Shown here: positions 32,369-44,437 of the stretch, one piece after another
Position numbering within the stretch: the first letter of the stretch is position 1
Layout of the letters: every line of letters starts with the position of its first letter
DNA from: Datisca glomerata
Lineage: Eukaryota > Streptophyta > Magnoliopsida > Cucurbitales > Datiscaceae
Direction: 5' to 3'
Assembly (NCBI GenBank): GCA_003255025.1
Contig: QANY01005635.1
Coordinates: forward strand, 1-64,000
DNA length: 64,000 bases
Program-made: the position numbers and the translations under genes
The notes under the pieces: model-generated
Told to the model about the DNA's origin: nothing
Seen by the model: only the letters and a program-made list of their open reading frames with translations
Database searches by the model: none

Positions 32369-32945
32369 TGTTGGGGTTTATGCCCTTAAAACATGTATAT
32401 TGACATTTTAATATGAAATTTAATGAAAATTCATTTTTCTTATAGTTGTTCTTTTTAAATTACTGTTGAATAATTTATATAAATATCTGAAAATTTCATA
32501 CTCATTAATGAGATTATGATCTTGTATTAGTACGAGATGATTAAGATAATATATAATGAATAAAATTGTCAGTAACATATTAAAGTATGAAATCTTTAAT
32601 GAATGATTGCTAGTACGGTTCACTAAGCATTATGAATGCATGTGATCTAGATCCGGATCATTGATGTGTGTAGACATCTTAGTGAATATACTTTATATAA
32701 TAAGATTATATATGACAAGATCGATGTGAATTGATATCTTTATTAACTCACAGTTTATTATAAAGATTTAATACATATCAATCTGATGATCATATGTAGA
32801 TCAATCTAAATTCTGAGTAGTCATAAACTCCTATACATCTCTACTAGATCTTTTGATTCACTCGTTAATGTCTGTTTAAAAATAAGCTAGTGACTTTTGT
32901 TTCAGATCTTGGTATGAATCTCGAAATCCGTTGTTCGTGGGATAT
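32369..32945 (+). repeat. Element C 3' LTR, internally deleted
   Basis: It begins TGTTGGGGTTTATGCCC and matches the 5' LTR to about 32893. It then joins a segment like CTTGGTATGAATCTCGAAAT, which in the 5' LTR lies about 1.5 kb further on (near 27135). The right boundary is approximate. Confidence 0.7.
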
Positions 32946-34500
32946 GATTGGTATTCTAATTGAGACCTAGAGCGTATAACTGGAGATTCTCACATAACCT
33001 TTTCCTTTGATACTCATTGAGTGAGGCTCAATCATGCCACAAACTCACTCGGAAGCCCATGTGGAAGGTGATAACACATCTACCACAAAACCAGCATGTA
33101 CTTACCTCAAAGCTAGAAATTACCTATGGTGGACTGTGAACTAGAGTGAGAAATCAAAAATCTTGTCGAAGCAAAATACTGTAGTAGATTTGAAGGAGGG
33201 TTGATACCATAGTTGCAGTAACTGCCCAAGAGGCAGAACTTAACAGTCATGAGAAAGGAAAGCTAATTGAGTTTTTTTTTATAGAATAACGCATATTTAT
33301 TTGCATGGATAATATATGATATGCTAGGGATTGATCCAAGATTTATATTCCAGAAGCTACAAGTTGGCCTAACTAGAAAGCCATATCACAATAGTAGAAG
33401 AGAATATTTTCTCCAGAGCGTAACCAATTCATTAAAGAGGAAGTGGAAAAAGAGGGGTTCATAAGGGAATTACAGTACACAGACTGACTAGCTAACATCA
33501 TTCTAGTAAAGAAGTAGAATGAGAGATGGAGAGGCTGCATGAATTCACTGACTTGAATAACGCTTGTTCAAAATATAGTTCAAATGTCAAAAATAGATAA
33601 TTTGGTAGACATAACGTCAAGACACTGGTTTCTTTCATTCAAGCACGCAGAAGCGACCTCCCATATGCTGGTAAACAAGGTTATTTAGAACACATAGGAA
33701 GAACGAAGAAAGTGTATGTATATGTCGATAACATGCTAATGAAATCTTTAGACTAGCGTATTTGGAACACTTAAACGAAACATTTTGCAGTGGTGAGGAA
33801 ATGCAATACGAAGATGAAGTGCATTTGGTGTGGGATCATAGAAACTTGATTGGCCAAGTCCGAGGTAAACAGTTGCAGACATGATTCATAGGCGTAGACT
33901 AATGCAAGTAAGCAGACTTACCAGACGTAAGGGATGACAAACAAAATCTCAATTGTTGTTATTGGGGCCCAAGATAGGGCAGAAAGCAATATCTTGTGAG
34001 ATATTCTCCCTTATTGGGATGAGATATAACCAAAAAATATGTTAGATAGCAATATAGCAGACTTGTATATCACTTATTTAGGTCGTATGGAGTCAAATTA
34101 TTCATCAATTCCTTTATAACAAAAACTGCATTTAGCTCATCAAATTGATAGATCAAATTTACTCTATATTTCGTGTGAAATTCAAATGAAAATTATTGTT
34201 TAATTTTAACGTAATGTGTGGCTTAAAACAATGTTATGGTTCAGAACGTCACCGCTCCTCACAATGAATATCAAGTAGGTAAACGAATTTACTGATTATC
34301 ACAAACGTAGAACCATCTATTTACATGCTAGTGACCTAGAGGACCAGTAAGGTTATGAGTGCCTTCATAATTTCTGGTTTTGAACAAAGAAAAAGCGAGG
34401 GAGGAATAATATTACGTCATAGCGACAGCAACCCGCACTACTTTTTGCAGCCCCAACAACCCCACAACTGTTCATACTTCTGAAGCCATCCACAACCCTC
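32946..34500. other. Intergenic stretch with an old Ty3/gypsy RT relic
   Basis: No intact gene. About 33410-33770 on the + strand reads, with several stops, as a Ty3/gypsy RT of the non-chromovirus type: FIKEEVEKEGFIRELQYTD, LANIILVKK and, later, VYVYVDNMLMKS in place of the YVDDML box. The remainder shows no recognisable feature. Confidence 0.5.
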
Positions 34501-34504
34501 AGCA

Positions 34505-34506
<2 letters not shown>

Positions 34507-34551
<45 letters not shown>
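34507..34551. repeat. (TC)22 microsatellite upstream of LHW
   Basis: A pure dinucleotide run about 720 bp before the LHW start codon. GA/CT tracts like this are common near plant promoters and 5' UTRs and can bind GAGA-binding (BPC) proteins. The minus-strand open frame through it (poly Arg-Glu) is an artefact. Confidence 0.9.
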
Positions 34552-34553
<2 letters not shown>

Positions 34554-34878
34554 CTGAGCGGTAACTGTCGTAATTTCATTCAAAAGCATGCCTTTTTCTG
34601 AATGACTCTCTCTCCTCTCCATCATTTGGTTTAAGTGACGCACTTTAGCTCACTCTTGTTCTTCTTCTCTCATACAGAGAGGACGCAGAGAATATCTATC
34701 ACCTAATAATATATTGCAGAGAGATAAGTAAGAAGAAGAAGAGGAATCCGAGAAGAATCAATCTTAAAAAATAAAAAAGCCGACGCTCTAGTCTCCCTCT
34801 GTTTTTCTCCCTTTCTTTGTTTGCAAAGATTTCACGCATTTTTCATTCAGTGTTTTCTTTTGTTTTCTGAGGTCAGAA

Positions 34879-34929
34879 ATGGAGCAAATCATGCTTGTTT
34901 ACATGCTTCAAGCTTGTGGAGTAGTGTAG
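34879..34929 (+). CDS. Upstream ORF 1 in LHW leader (16 aa)
   Basis: A short upstream frame reading MEQIMLVYMLQACGVV then TAG, about 345 nt before the main ATG. It is hydrophobic. Whether it is conserved or translated cannot be judged here. Confidence 0.35.
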   Translation: MEQIMLVYMLQACGVV

Positions 34930-35025
34930 GTGTTTGGCTGTTTAGTCTTTTAGTTCTACTTTTGGTTGCTGTTCTGTTGCTTTAGAGCTTTCTTTTATCT
35001 CTCTTTCTTGAACTTTCGGCGGAGC

Positions 35026-35130
35026 ATGGCTTGCAGGAGAATGATTTCCGGGAACTTGGATCCAGAGAGAAAGAGGAGTGGGGGTTTGAGGACGAAGCAG
35101 GCGGGTAGAGGATCATGTCGCGGAAGTTAG
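35026..35130 (+). CDS. Upstream ORF 2 in LHW leader (34 aa), candidate conserved uORF
   Basis: A 34-residue frame starts MACRRMISGNLDPERKRSGG, is rich in Arg and Gly, and ends with TAG about 143 nt before the LHW start. From memory, Arabidopsis LHW-family loci carry annotated conserved-peptide uORFs; I cannot compare the sequences here. Length, position and composition make this the best candidate of the uORFs. Its expected role would be attenuation of LHW translation. Confidence 0.45.
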   Translation: MACRRMISGNLDPERKRSGGLRTKQAGRGSCRGS

Positions 35131-35273
35131 GCCCGATAAGCTAATGTTGCTAGAGATTTACGAGTCTTGGCACTGATATTTTGCTCATGCTCTCACTGTA
35201 ATCGTGCACGTTTCGTTGATTTTGATTTAGTTCGCTGTAAAACGCCTTGGGTTCGAGTTCCGCTGCTGAAGCC

Positions 35274-38200
35274 ATGGGAGGTTTGCTAAAAGAGGCGCTA
35301 AAGGTTCTTTGTGGTTCGAATCAGTGGTCTTATGCTGTGTTCTGGAAGGTTGGCTGCCAAAATCCCAAGTAAGTTTCTCAAGAATATGGGAGAAAATAAA
35401 AGATAGTGAATTCTTTTGGTGGCTTTGCTTTAAGTTTTTGAAGTCCGTAGTCCTGTCAAAGCTGCAGTGATTGTGTTGGACTCGGTTCACCTTATAAATC
35501 GATTTGTGATTGCGTCTCATCTTGGTCATATTCAGAACATTTCAGCTCGTATTCCGGACTGTGGAGTCGAAATGTTCTGTTTTCTAGTTTTAGAATTGTG
35601 AAAAGTTCTAGGCACCAATATATTCGCGCTCTCTTTCGTTTTCTTGTGGTTTTAATGCATCTTATATATCATCCATGCGCTTGAGAGGTAGGCTTATAAT
35701 TTCGTCAGTTGATTGGCAATCCATTATCTTTGTTTCTATGTTTGGAATGTCTGGCTAGTTCTGATCTGTTTTGTCCGTAAGAATCTCTGTGAGAAGGGTA
35801 TATATATTTATATGACTGACGTGCTCAGTACAACACTGTTTTTCGTGGACGATTCTACTGTTTCAAACGTTTTCGTGGACTACTGTTTCAAGCGTTTTCT
35901 TTCTTTAATTCCATATTTCAAATTTCTCTTTTGAAAAGATAGAAAGTGTCACTTCTTTAGACCAGTAGTTAGCAGCTATCATGTTGATAAGTTTTTTGTC
36001 CATCCTTCATTTAGCAGCCGAGGAATTGCAGTTGAAATTGACAACTTTGTGTCAGACCATTTGTACATATCCTAATATAATCTAGACAAGTATCATTAAT
36101 ATTTTTTCTCTGTTGACTTTAGTTTGTCATCTCTTGATCATGTAATATTAATCAATTTGAAACATGCAAGTATAGCTCTTTTTCTTTTTTCTTTTGTCTT
36201 TTCTGCTCTTTTCTTGCTGAATTTTTAAGTGAAGAAATAGTTGTGTTGATTTAGTTGCTTCTGTAGCTTTTAGATCCTGAATCTCTGTTTAGAGTAACTA
36301 TATTATGGTTTTATGATAGAATATGAGTAAAAGATGTTTTTAAATTGGCAGGCTCTTAATTTGGGAAGAATTTCACTATGAAACCTCGTTGTGTTCTGGA
36401 TCTTCTGGAAGTCGTAGTGTGAGTACTAAATTGCTGTTTCAAAAGAGTGAAGAATGCTGCATTTCTTCAGAAAATGGCTATACTCATCTTGGGATTCAAT
36501 CAGACAATAGAATTGAATCACTTATTAACAAAATGATGTTGAATAGTCAGATTACTATAGTGGGTGAAGGGTATGATGTGTTCTGTTATATATTGAGGTG
36601 CATTCGCTTAGCTCCCTTTTCAGTTTCCCAATACTAACATTTGTATCGACACAAATTTTGCGGGATTTTCAGGATAATTGGGCGAGCTGCATTTACTGGA
36701 ACTCATCGGTGGATTCTGTCGAAGAATTATTCTGGAGATGCTGATCCACCAGAGGTATTGTTAGAATCTTCACCTTCACCTTTGTAAATTAATAGAGTTG
36801 GTTGGATTACTGAGTGCAGTTATAAAAAGTCTTTCACTTTCTGGAGTTCTTTGAAGCTGTCTTGAAATTTTTTAAGGTGATCTTCTTGATCCCTGTGTTT
36901 CTATGGTTCCATGTTTAGAAAAACCAACTCTTTTTCGCTCATCTTTGGAAAAATCTGGCTAGTGAAATGATTGGTGCGTACTTATATATATATATATATA
37001 TATATATAGTTTGGTGTAATAGGTTAAAAAAGTCATAGTAAGGGTTAGTGTTTGGTACATTACTTAACATTGTATGCAATGCCTATGGGGTCTTTCAGGT
37101 TCTAAATGAGGTGCATCAGCAATTTTCAGCTGGCATGCAGGTTGGTAGCATTTCTAGGCCCTGTTTTATACAATTATGTTGTTATCTCATTAGTTTTGTA
37201 TTTGGTTTGCAGACAATAGCAGTTATTCCCATTTCTCCACACGGGGTTGTTCAACTTGCTTCTTCTCTTGCTGTAAGTGCTTTTACTTGTATATATCTAT
37301 ACTTCTGCATGCATATTCATTTCTTTGGAATTTTCTCTTGTAAGACGTAATTGAGTGACCTAATATATGTTGAGTAGGCCATCATATTTTTTTGTTCCTC
37401 TAAACATGTTCACCAATGGTTATGGTATTTCATACCAATGGTCTGATCTTGAGTTTGTTGGGGACACAACGGAGTTCCTGTGGTAGTCAAGTTTGCTGAT
37501 TGACCGAGAGAATTGTTGTAGATCCATTTCTCTTAGATGTCACACCTTCTCTGGTATCATATATCCTTCTATAGATGTGTTGCTACTTATGTGGAGACAT
37601 AACTAGTACTAACACGCACACACAAACAGTAGGTAAATCTCTGCGCTGCTAAGCAACATATCAAGAGATGGGCATGTCCTTCGTGCATTTCATAATTTTT
37701 TTTTGTATCACATGTAATTAATGAACATAACATTTAGTGCTTGTTCGATCTGTTCCAATCAACATTAATCATGTACACTTGGTTATTCAGATCATGGAGG
37801 ATAAGGGATTTGTCAATGACGTGAAGAGTGTGATCCTTCGTTTAGGGGGTGTACCTGGTGCTCTTTTATCCGACAGCCATGCAGCAGAAGATCCTACAGA
37901 GGGAACGGGGAGACCAATTACTCTTGGAACACCTGTATCCATTGTTCCATGTCATAAGGAGATAAATCCTTTTCTAATGGCTGATAGCCGATACCAACAA
38001 GGAAACTTGTCTCAAAATTCAAGGCTTGTCGATCAACTCTCTCATTCTTTTAGTAAAGAGATTAATCATCGTCAGCATCATGCAAATCCCAATTTGACCC
38101 AAACTTTTGACGGTGGGCTGCACGGACCTGATGAATTGCTGAATCATCAGGGTTCTTCAAGTTCTAAAGTAAAAGTAAACTTTGGTCAATCAGGTGCTGG

Positions 38201-39739
38201 TCATGGAAGTATGAAATTAATGGAACATTGTATCATGTCAGGTTCTGGGATTGAACTTGATGGTAACACTACAAGCTCACAAGTTAGTATGAACTTATCA
38301 GAAATGAGGACAAATGGAGCTGTAATCCTTGATTGTCCGAGAGGCTCTTGTACCACTTCATATCTTCAAGGAAGTCCATCAGAGAGTGGAACGAAGAGAA
38401 ATTTAAGGGCAAATTCAGTTCTATGCTCTTCTAAAAATCCAGAAAAATCTGCTTTTGATAATACTTTTGGCATATCTGATTTCAGTGGGATTGACATTCA
38501 AAGTACTGAATTTTCTAAAATAGAGGAGAATTCTTTATCCAGTGTGCTAGATCATTTAATCAGCGATGACATGCTGTTAGGACCTTCTGATCACACACAT
38601 TTTTCTATCGATGACAAGCATTTTGGAAATGAGTTTGCCCCAACAGAATCAAAGACAGATAATGATTTGTTTCAAGCTCTTTATACCACATTGGCCCATC
38701 GAGCTGGATTTATCCCTTTGAGAGAGCAGACCCCTGGTTTTCTTCGTGAATATCAGATCCAAAGTGAAATTATGAGCCCAACACTTTCAAATCTTAAACT
38801 TCAAGAAAAATTTGCTCAAACTCCAGTAGGTAGTGACTTATATGATATTTTGGGAGTGGAGTATAAGAGTAATCTAATTAATGGAAATCAAAATGATTTA
38901 CATGCTTATGGGCCTGGTGAGAATGCACATGATTCCGGCAGCGGTTCTTTGTTTAAGAATCTACATGATGAGGGTATAGGCTCTGATATTGGTTCCATGA
39001 GTGATGGAAAATCGCACGCTGACATCTTTACCAGCATAACTTCTGATAACCTTTTAGATGCTGTTGTCTGTAGAGGTATCTCTGCTGCTAATCAGAGCAC
39101 AGATGATAATGTGTCTTGTAGGACTACATTGACAAAACTCAGTTGTTCCTCTGTTCCAAATGATTCTATCACCCATGGACGAGCTAGTATATCTGATCAA
39201 CAGCAGAGGAATTTATTTGGGCTTTCTAAGCCTCTGGACAAATCAGGGACTTTAGACAGTAGCTCCTCCAAGTCAGGGTGCAGCAAAAATGATTTAGTAC
39301 ATTGTTCCAAATCTAATTCTGGTTGTGGATCACAAATCAGTTCATGGGTTGATCAGGCAAATAATGTGAAACGTGACACTAGTGTGTCAACCGCATATTC
39401 TAAGAGGCCTGAACAAGCTAATAAATCAGGCCGGAAAAGGCTTAAATCTGGAGAGAACCCCAAACCCAGGCCAAAAGACCGCCAGATGATTCAAGACCGT
39501 GTAAAAGAGTTGCGGGAGATTGTGCCAAATGGGGCGAAAGTAAGACCAATTCTCCGATATTTCTTCTGTTTGTTTTCCTGTAATTCCTTAACTGATGCAC
39601 CCTTTTCTTACTCAATCTTGTTTACAGTGTAGTATAGATGCATTGCTTGAACGCACTATCAAGCATATGCTTTTCCTGCAAAGTGTCACAAAGCATGCAG
39701 ACAAGCTGAAGCAAACTGGGGAGTCTAAGGTATGGATAA

Positions 39740-39829
<90 letters not shown>

Positions 39830-41072
39830 TCCTTCCCTCCCTGTTTCTTATTTTTCCTCTCATTTGCACCAGCACTTCCTTAAATGGAGAGAAACATGTA
39901 GTTTTCTTTGCTTTATTGGTATGTACAGTAAAAATTGGGAGTTGGGATATATGACGGACATAATTTTTTAGTATAAATATGCTCAGTTGCATGTATTGGC
40001 AATGGTGTAATAGTCTGAGAAATTTGTTATTTGTACCCTTGTGGTCGTACCGGAGCAGAATTAAGATTGTCTAATTGTCTCCTCTCTTTCTGCGATATCT
40101 AGTAATAGTATTGTATTGTTGTTTGTGGATGCTCTTGTCCTCTTTTACTCTGGAGACTTTATGAAACAAAAGATCTCTCATAGATCTTGTTTCCTTTCCT
40201 GAACATGCAGATCACTAACAAAGAAGGTGGACTGTTTCTAAAAGATAACTTTGAGGCTGGGGCTACTTGGGCATTTGAGTTCGGCTCCCAATCTATGGTC
40301 TGCCCTATCATAGTTGAAGATCTCAATGCACCACGTCAGATGCTTGTGGAGGTGATAACTTATACCTCACTATCTTTGAGGTCAAAATACTTTATATTTA
40401 TTGAATAGATCGTTATATAACACCTTTTACCCATTGGCAGATGCTTTGCGAGGAAGGGGGTTTCTTTCTGGAAATAGCTGATTTAATCAGGGGATTGGGC
40501 TTGACTACTTTGAAGGGAGTGATGGAGACTCGGGACAGTAAGATATGGGCACGGTTTGTAGTAGAGGTACACTTTGGCCTTGCTCTTACGGTCAACACCT
40601 AGTAATTTTTTTAACGGAGAATTAACATACTTCTTTTGCATAAGAGTTCACTTAAACAATGGAATCTGATTGTGACAGAAAAACATTCTTTTTGAGGAAA
40701 ATATGAACTTCTAAGATGGGCAAAGATTATATGCAGCCGAAAATGTTTTTCAGAGGCCATTGTCGATACAAGTTCACTATAGTGTGTGGACTGATTTGCC
40801 TCTTCATTGATCGCTTTAAAATATATTCAGTGGCTTAATTTGCTTCTTTACTTGTGTACTTTATGCGTATTGACAATCCTTTGGTTCATATACAGGCTAA
40901 TAGGGATGTCACCAGGATGGAAGTTTTTATGTCGCTCGTTCATCTTCTGGAGCAAACAATGAAAGGTAAATCACTAGCGAATGCCATTAATAACAACCAA
41001 ATGATGGTCCACAACTCTGCCACTCAAGCTGCCCTCATATCAGCAACTGGCAGGCCCGGTAGTTTGCAGTAA
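35274..41072 (+). CDS. LHW: LHW-family atypical bHLH transcription factor (LONESOME HIGHWAY-like), 10 exons, ~930 aa
   Basis: Exons: 35274-35368, 36352-36570, 36673-36754, 37099-37140, 37213-37272, 37791-39539, 39628-39729, 40211-40351, 40441-40566, 40896-41072. All introns are GT-AG and the joined frame has no stop. The N-terminus (MGGLLKEALKVLCGSNQWSY, then AVFWKVGCQN) and GIIGRAAFTGTHRWILSKNY are the bHLH-MYC_N-type domain of LHW proteins (residues ~1-190). A long Ser-rich middle follows, in exon 6. The basic/helix-loop-helix region is at ~713-783 (KPRPKDRQMIQDRVKELREI across exons 6-7), preceded by a GRKRLK basic cluster that may act as a nuclear signal. The C-terminus (~790-905) looks like an ACT-type dimerisation region. 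In Arabidopsis, LHW pairs with TMO5-type bHLHs and drives periclinal divisions and cytokinin synthesis in vascular precursors. Arabidopsis LHW is shorter, near 650 residues. A close paralogue (LHL) is possible. Confidence 0.92.
36982..37009. repeat. (TA)n microsatellite in LHW intron 3
   Basis: A pure TA run of about 26 bp in the 344-nt intron 3, well away from the splice sites. Confidence 0.85.
39741..39828. repeat. Long (CT)n tract at the start of LHW intron 7
   Basis: Two CT runs separated by one irregularity (TCTTC at 39781) begin about 11 nt after the intron 7 donor (AAG/GTATGG at 39729/39730). The intron follows the exon encoding helix 2 of the bHLH. Open frames on both strands through the tract are low-complexity artefacts. 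Confidence 0.9.
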
Positions 41073-41500
41073 GCCAGCTGCTTTATATTGGTCTGGAGCT
41101 GTTGAGAGCGAGCCTGGTTTTTGCTTGCAATGACTAACATCTTTCCAGTCTACTGTCTCCGGTGGTGGTTACTTCTGACTGAACTTCTCTTTAACATGAA
41201 ACTGAGTCATTGCTGACCTTGCTTTTGTCTAGTTAACTAAAAGCTCCTCGAATCCTTAAGTATGTGATTATGTCAAACAATTAGATTTGTGTAAAAAATG
41301 TGTGCCGTGGAGGCCATTGATCACCATGCAAATACCTAGTTCTACAGTTATTGAGTTCTCAGGAGAGAGCATTAGGTGGACTAAAGTTTCTTAGATGCTG
41401 GCTTCTAATCTGTTAATGTAGACAGCATTTTGATTTGAAATGTGGGTTTTTATCATAGAAAAAGGTCTGATGTTTGGAAAGCGTTTATTTCAAGAAAAGT
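41073..41500 (+). other. Probable LHW 3' UTR and downstream flank
   Basis: This follows the TAA stop that ends in GSLQ. No canonical AATAAA was seen in the first 400 bases, so the cleavage site is uncertain. There is no competing gene on either strand. Confidence 0.4.
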
Positions 41501-43579
41501 ATCAACTGGCAGGAAAATATGTTGTCGTTAGTATAACATACTAGGTGAGAGTACAGCATACTAGGTGAGAGCGAAAGAGAGGAGAGGTGAGAGAATGTCT
41601 CTCATCTCTTTTCTTTTATTCTCTCTCCCTATCTTATATTCTCATAGTACAATAGAATGAATCCAACCAGCAATATTCAACGTCTTGTAATTTGAGAATG
41701 GTTTAGTTGTTTTATATGGAGGTCGAAAGTTTCTAAGTTGCACTCTCACTTCATCAACATTTTGGGTGAGTTTAGGGATATTTTCCTTTTCACTTATTTC
41801 ATTCAACAACACTACTTTCAGTCAAATTTTTAGATAAATGTTTTTGTTTGAACTATAATTTGATATTGCGAAACATTTGTACAAGAAACATATACAAATG
41901 TTTATTAAAATACTTCTAAATACATATAAATATGATTTGAATTTCACTCAACCGTTTTATACAAAGATGGACGTAAAATGATTTACTAAATGTTGTTATT
42001 TCAATTAGTAAAATTGTTTAAGTCACAAACATTCCAAACACACGTGATACAACCAACTAGTTTTTTTTTGTTTATCCTCTACTCGTGCTATATTTTTTTC
42101 AGTAGACGTTATTTTATATTTTATTCTCATAGACATTCTTCTCAACTTTCGAAAGAAGATACAATATTTTTACAATATTTATCTTCCTGATTGTTCAAAT
42201 ACAAATTCAATATTCATACAACCGGGAAAACTTCATGAGATTCAGATCTTGATTTTAGTTGACCATATCTTCTGAACAACTTTTTATTTAAATGTTGAGT
42301 ATTTTTTTTCACTTTTTATTTTTTATGTGATAGCAGATTAAGACTATTGAATAAACACTCAATATTCCAGATGTACAACAAATGGATTTTTATGTTCTTT
42401 TAAGCAATAGAGAAACTCAACTCAGGTAATGGTATCCACTAACAAAGCCAATACTTTTGTACTTCACCAAGTGGATGTCTTATGTACCATTTCAATTTTA
42501 AATATCGTTGGTATGTGGATGTCTTAATCAGTGTTGAAGGCTTTAAAAGTATGTTTTGCTGAATACAATCATTAGTTCACGGTACCTTAAAAAATATGAT
42601 TTTAACTTCAGAATGGGGAAATAGCAGGAAAATATAGGGTTTAGGATGGAGTTGTAAAAATGACCGAATTTTTTTTTATTTACAAAAATGATCCAAATTT
42701 TTTTTCTGAACATTTTTACAACTTGAGTTAGAAAATGATCATTTTTGCAGTTATCCCTTTCAGAATCTGTTCCGTTATCATACATATGCCGCTTTCATTT
42801 TTCTAACCCATTTCAACTTTATGTCAGTTTCTCTTGAGCTGCTCTCTTTCCATTTTAAATAAGGTCAATAAGTGGATGTGTTATGTACCTTTTCACTTTT
42901 TAATATGGTTGATATGTGGATGTTTTAATTAGTGTTGAAGGCTCTAATAGCATCTATTGTTGAAGTAGGAGAATAGTTGATGATGATTCTCACATCTTCT
43001 ATGAACAAGAGAAAATTCTGTTAAATATGAACTGTTGATTTAAAAAAAGGAACGATCCAGATTTCATCTGATAAAAAATGAAAAAAGAAAAAAAATAACT
43101 TATCACCTGGATACAAATAAATCTTAGATAGACGGTCACAATTTTATAAATATTGGCATTTGTAAGAGGATACCATAATCAAGTCTAGCCCCAAAAGAGC
43201 ATGTCTTAATCACACTCTAAATCTGGCTAAGAATCGTTTTGCAAATGAAACAAAATATTTCCCTCGAAACTAGAGAGAGAAAGAGAGAGATGGCCTGAGC
43301 ACTCATTAGACCCACTAGTTCTAAAACCCAATTTGGGTGTGGGATTTGAGCGGCTTGAGCTAAGGGACCAGTGAACCAACTTCATACTAATAAGTATTAT
43401 AATTTAACTGTTCAAAAAGGTAAAAATGAGCATGTAAATGCAAAGGGATGAAGTGAGTACATGAGTGATCTAATTTCTAAATAAGTTAACGGAATAATGT
43501 TTGAGAAAATCTGGAAGGACGTCGAGATATAAAGAGAGAGAAGTTTGAACACTAGATGATAGTGACAAAATGTTATATG
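41501..43579. other. Intergenic stretch with direct repeats and a MITE-like copy
   Basis: No gene recognised. A GA-rich then CT-rich stretch at 41560-41635 is partly self-complementary. Two diverged direct repeats lie at 42469-42550 and 42870-42952 (shared AGTGGATGT, TTATGTACC and GTGTTGAAGGCT). The MITE-like unit at 42644-42757 sits between them. Confidence 0.5.
42644..42757 (-). mobile_element. MITE-like element, copy 2
   Basis: Read on the minus strand it starts GGGATAACTGCAAAAATGAT and ends in TTTTTACAACTCCATCC, parallel to the copy at 27929-28128. It is shorter, lacking about 80 bp of the interior. Confidence 0.5.
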
Positions 43580-43584
43580 CTATA

Positions 43585-44437
43585 TGATATGACCTCACCA
43601 TCACTTTGCGATGAAACCCGATAACAATGATGGTTCAAGAACTCAATGATCGATTTTAAAGAAGAAGAAACCACAACCCGTTTTCTATGACACAAAGAGA
43701 ACCTTAGGTATACGACCTAAGACCCAAATTGATGCTTCGAAAAGAACCAAATGTATGGTTTAGACGCCACACTCAAGAACAAGAAGGAAAAGTGAGTATT
43801 AAGTCTAGGTTTTAGACGCCACAAGAATATCCTTGATAAGTCTGAAAGTTCTAAGAAGAACCAAAGAGAAAACTCTCACAAAGAAATTATAATGATCAAA
43901 GTTTTTTAATACATTGTGAAATCATGCTTAAATAGAAAAACTAGAAGCCTAAAGAGTCCTAAAGTGTTTAAATAACCTAAATTAAATTTAAAAGATAAAG
44001 AAATATAAATTGCAATAAATAAGGAAATTGTAATCCACCCAAAAGACTTCTAGGGCTGTCCACTTCTTGGTCAGGATTGCCAAGGTGTCTTGCTTCCTTA
44101 TCATAATTTAAAATGCCATGTCATGCTCCATGTGGACTACCATAATGAACGCCACATCATGCTCCAAGGGTAATGCCATGTAGGATGTCTTTCCATGTAG
44201 GCTGCCATGTTGGATACCGCATCATGCTCCATGTCGGCTGCCACGTTGGATGCTATGTCATGGTTCATGTAGGATGTCATGTTGGATGCCACGCCATGCT
44301 CCACGCAGGTTGTCATATTCCACGTCATACTCCTATTGAGTGCTTCATCCATTATATTTTCTCTAACTTTTATGATTTGGCCTCTTTGTACTTGAAGTGG
44401 ATCCATCCTTTGAGCTTGTGCAACCGGATCCTCATCA
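43585..44437 (-). repeat. Element D outer 3' LTR
   Basis: An 853-bp LTR, TGATATGACC to CCTCATCA on the + strand. Like 47177-48031 it carries ACTCAATGATCG, where the inner stub has ACCCAAGAATCG, which supports the two outer LTRs as the original pair. The U3 minisatellite is at about 44110-44320. Confidence 0.9.

Larger units (their letters stand above)
25156..32945 (+). mobile_element. Copia relic element C with ~2.3-kb LTR
   Basis: The 5' LTR at 25156-27420 (TGTTGG to CCAACA) is followed by a TGGTGTCAGAG primer-site-like string. The 3' LTR starts at 32369 and shares the first ~500 bp of the 5' LTR, then jumps to a segment near the LTR end. Inside, gag is not recognisable, and copia integrase, RT and RNase H relics lie between about 30010 and 32354. 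Coding parts are full of stops and frame changes, so this is an old element. The target duplication could not be checked because the 3' LTR is truncated. Confidence 0.8.
34560..35273 (+). promoter_or_regulatory. LHW-family gene proximal promoter and 5' leader
   Basis: This region between the (TC)n tract and the start codon is pyrimidine-rich in its first part (TTCTTCTTCTCTC) and probably contains the transcription start. I see no sure TATA box; ATAATATATTGC near 34706 is a weak candidate. It contains at least four upstream ATGs with short frames (34879, 35026, 35144 and about 35185), an arrangement that usually lowers translation of the main frame. A 5' UTR intron cannot be excluded. Confidence 0.5.

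Noticed and set aside
34365..34643. Minus-strand frame with a poly(Arg-Glu) stretch upstream of LHW
   Set aside because: It is generated by the (TC)22 microsatellite; there is no supporting domain.
34560..34720. A TATA box for LHW at ATAATATATTGC
   Set aside because: The region is pyrimidine-rich and many plant promoters of this kind lack TATA; without transcript data the position cannot be assigned.
39595..39992. Poly Ser-Leu and Arg-Glu frames on both strands in LHW intron 7
   Set aside because: They are produced by the CT tract inside an intron; the exon 7 frame with clear bHLH residues explains the locus.
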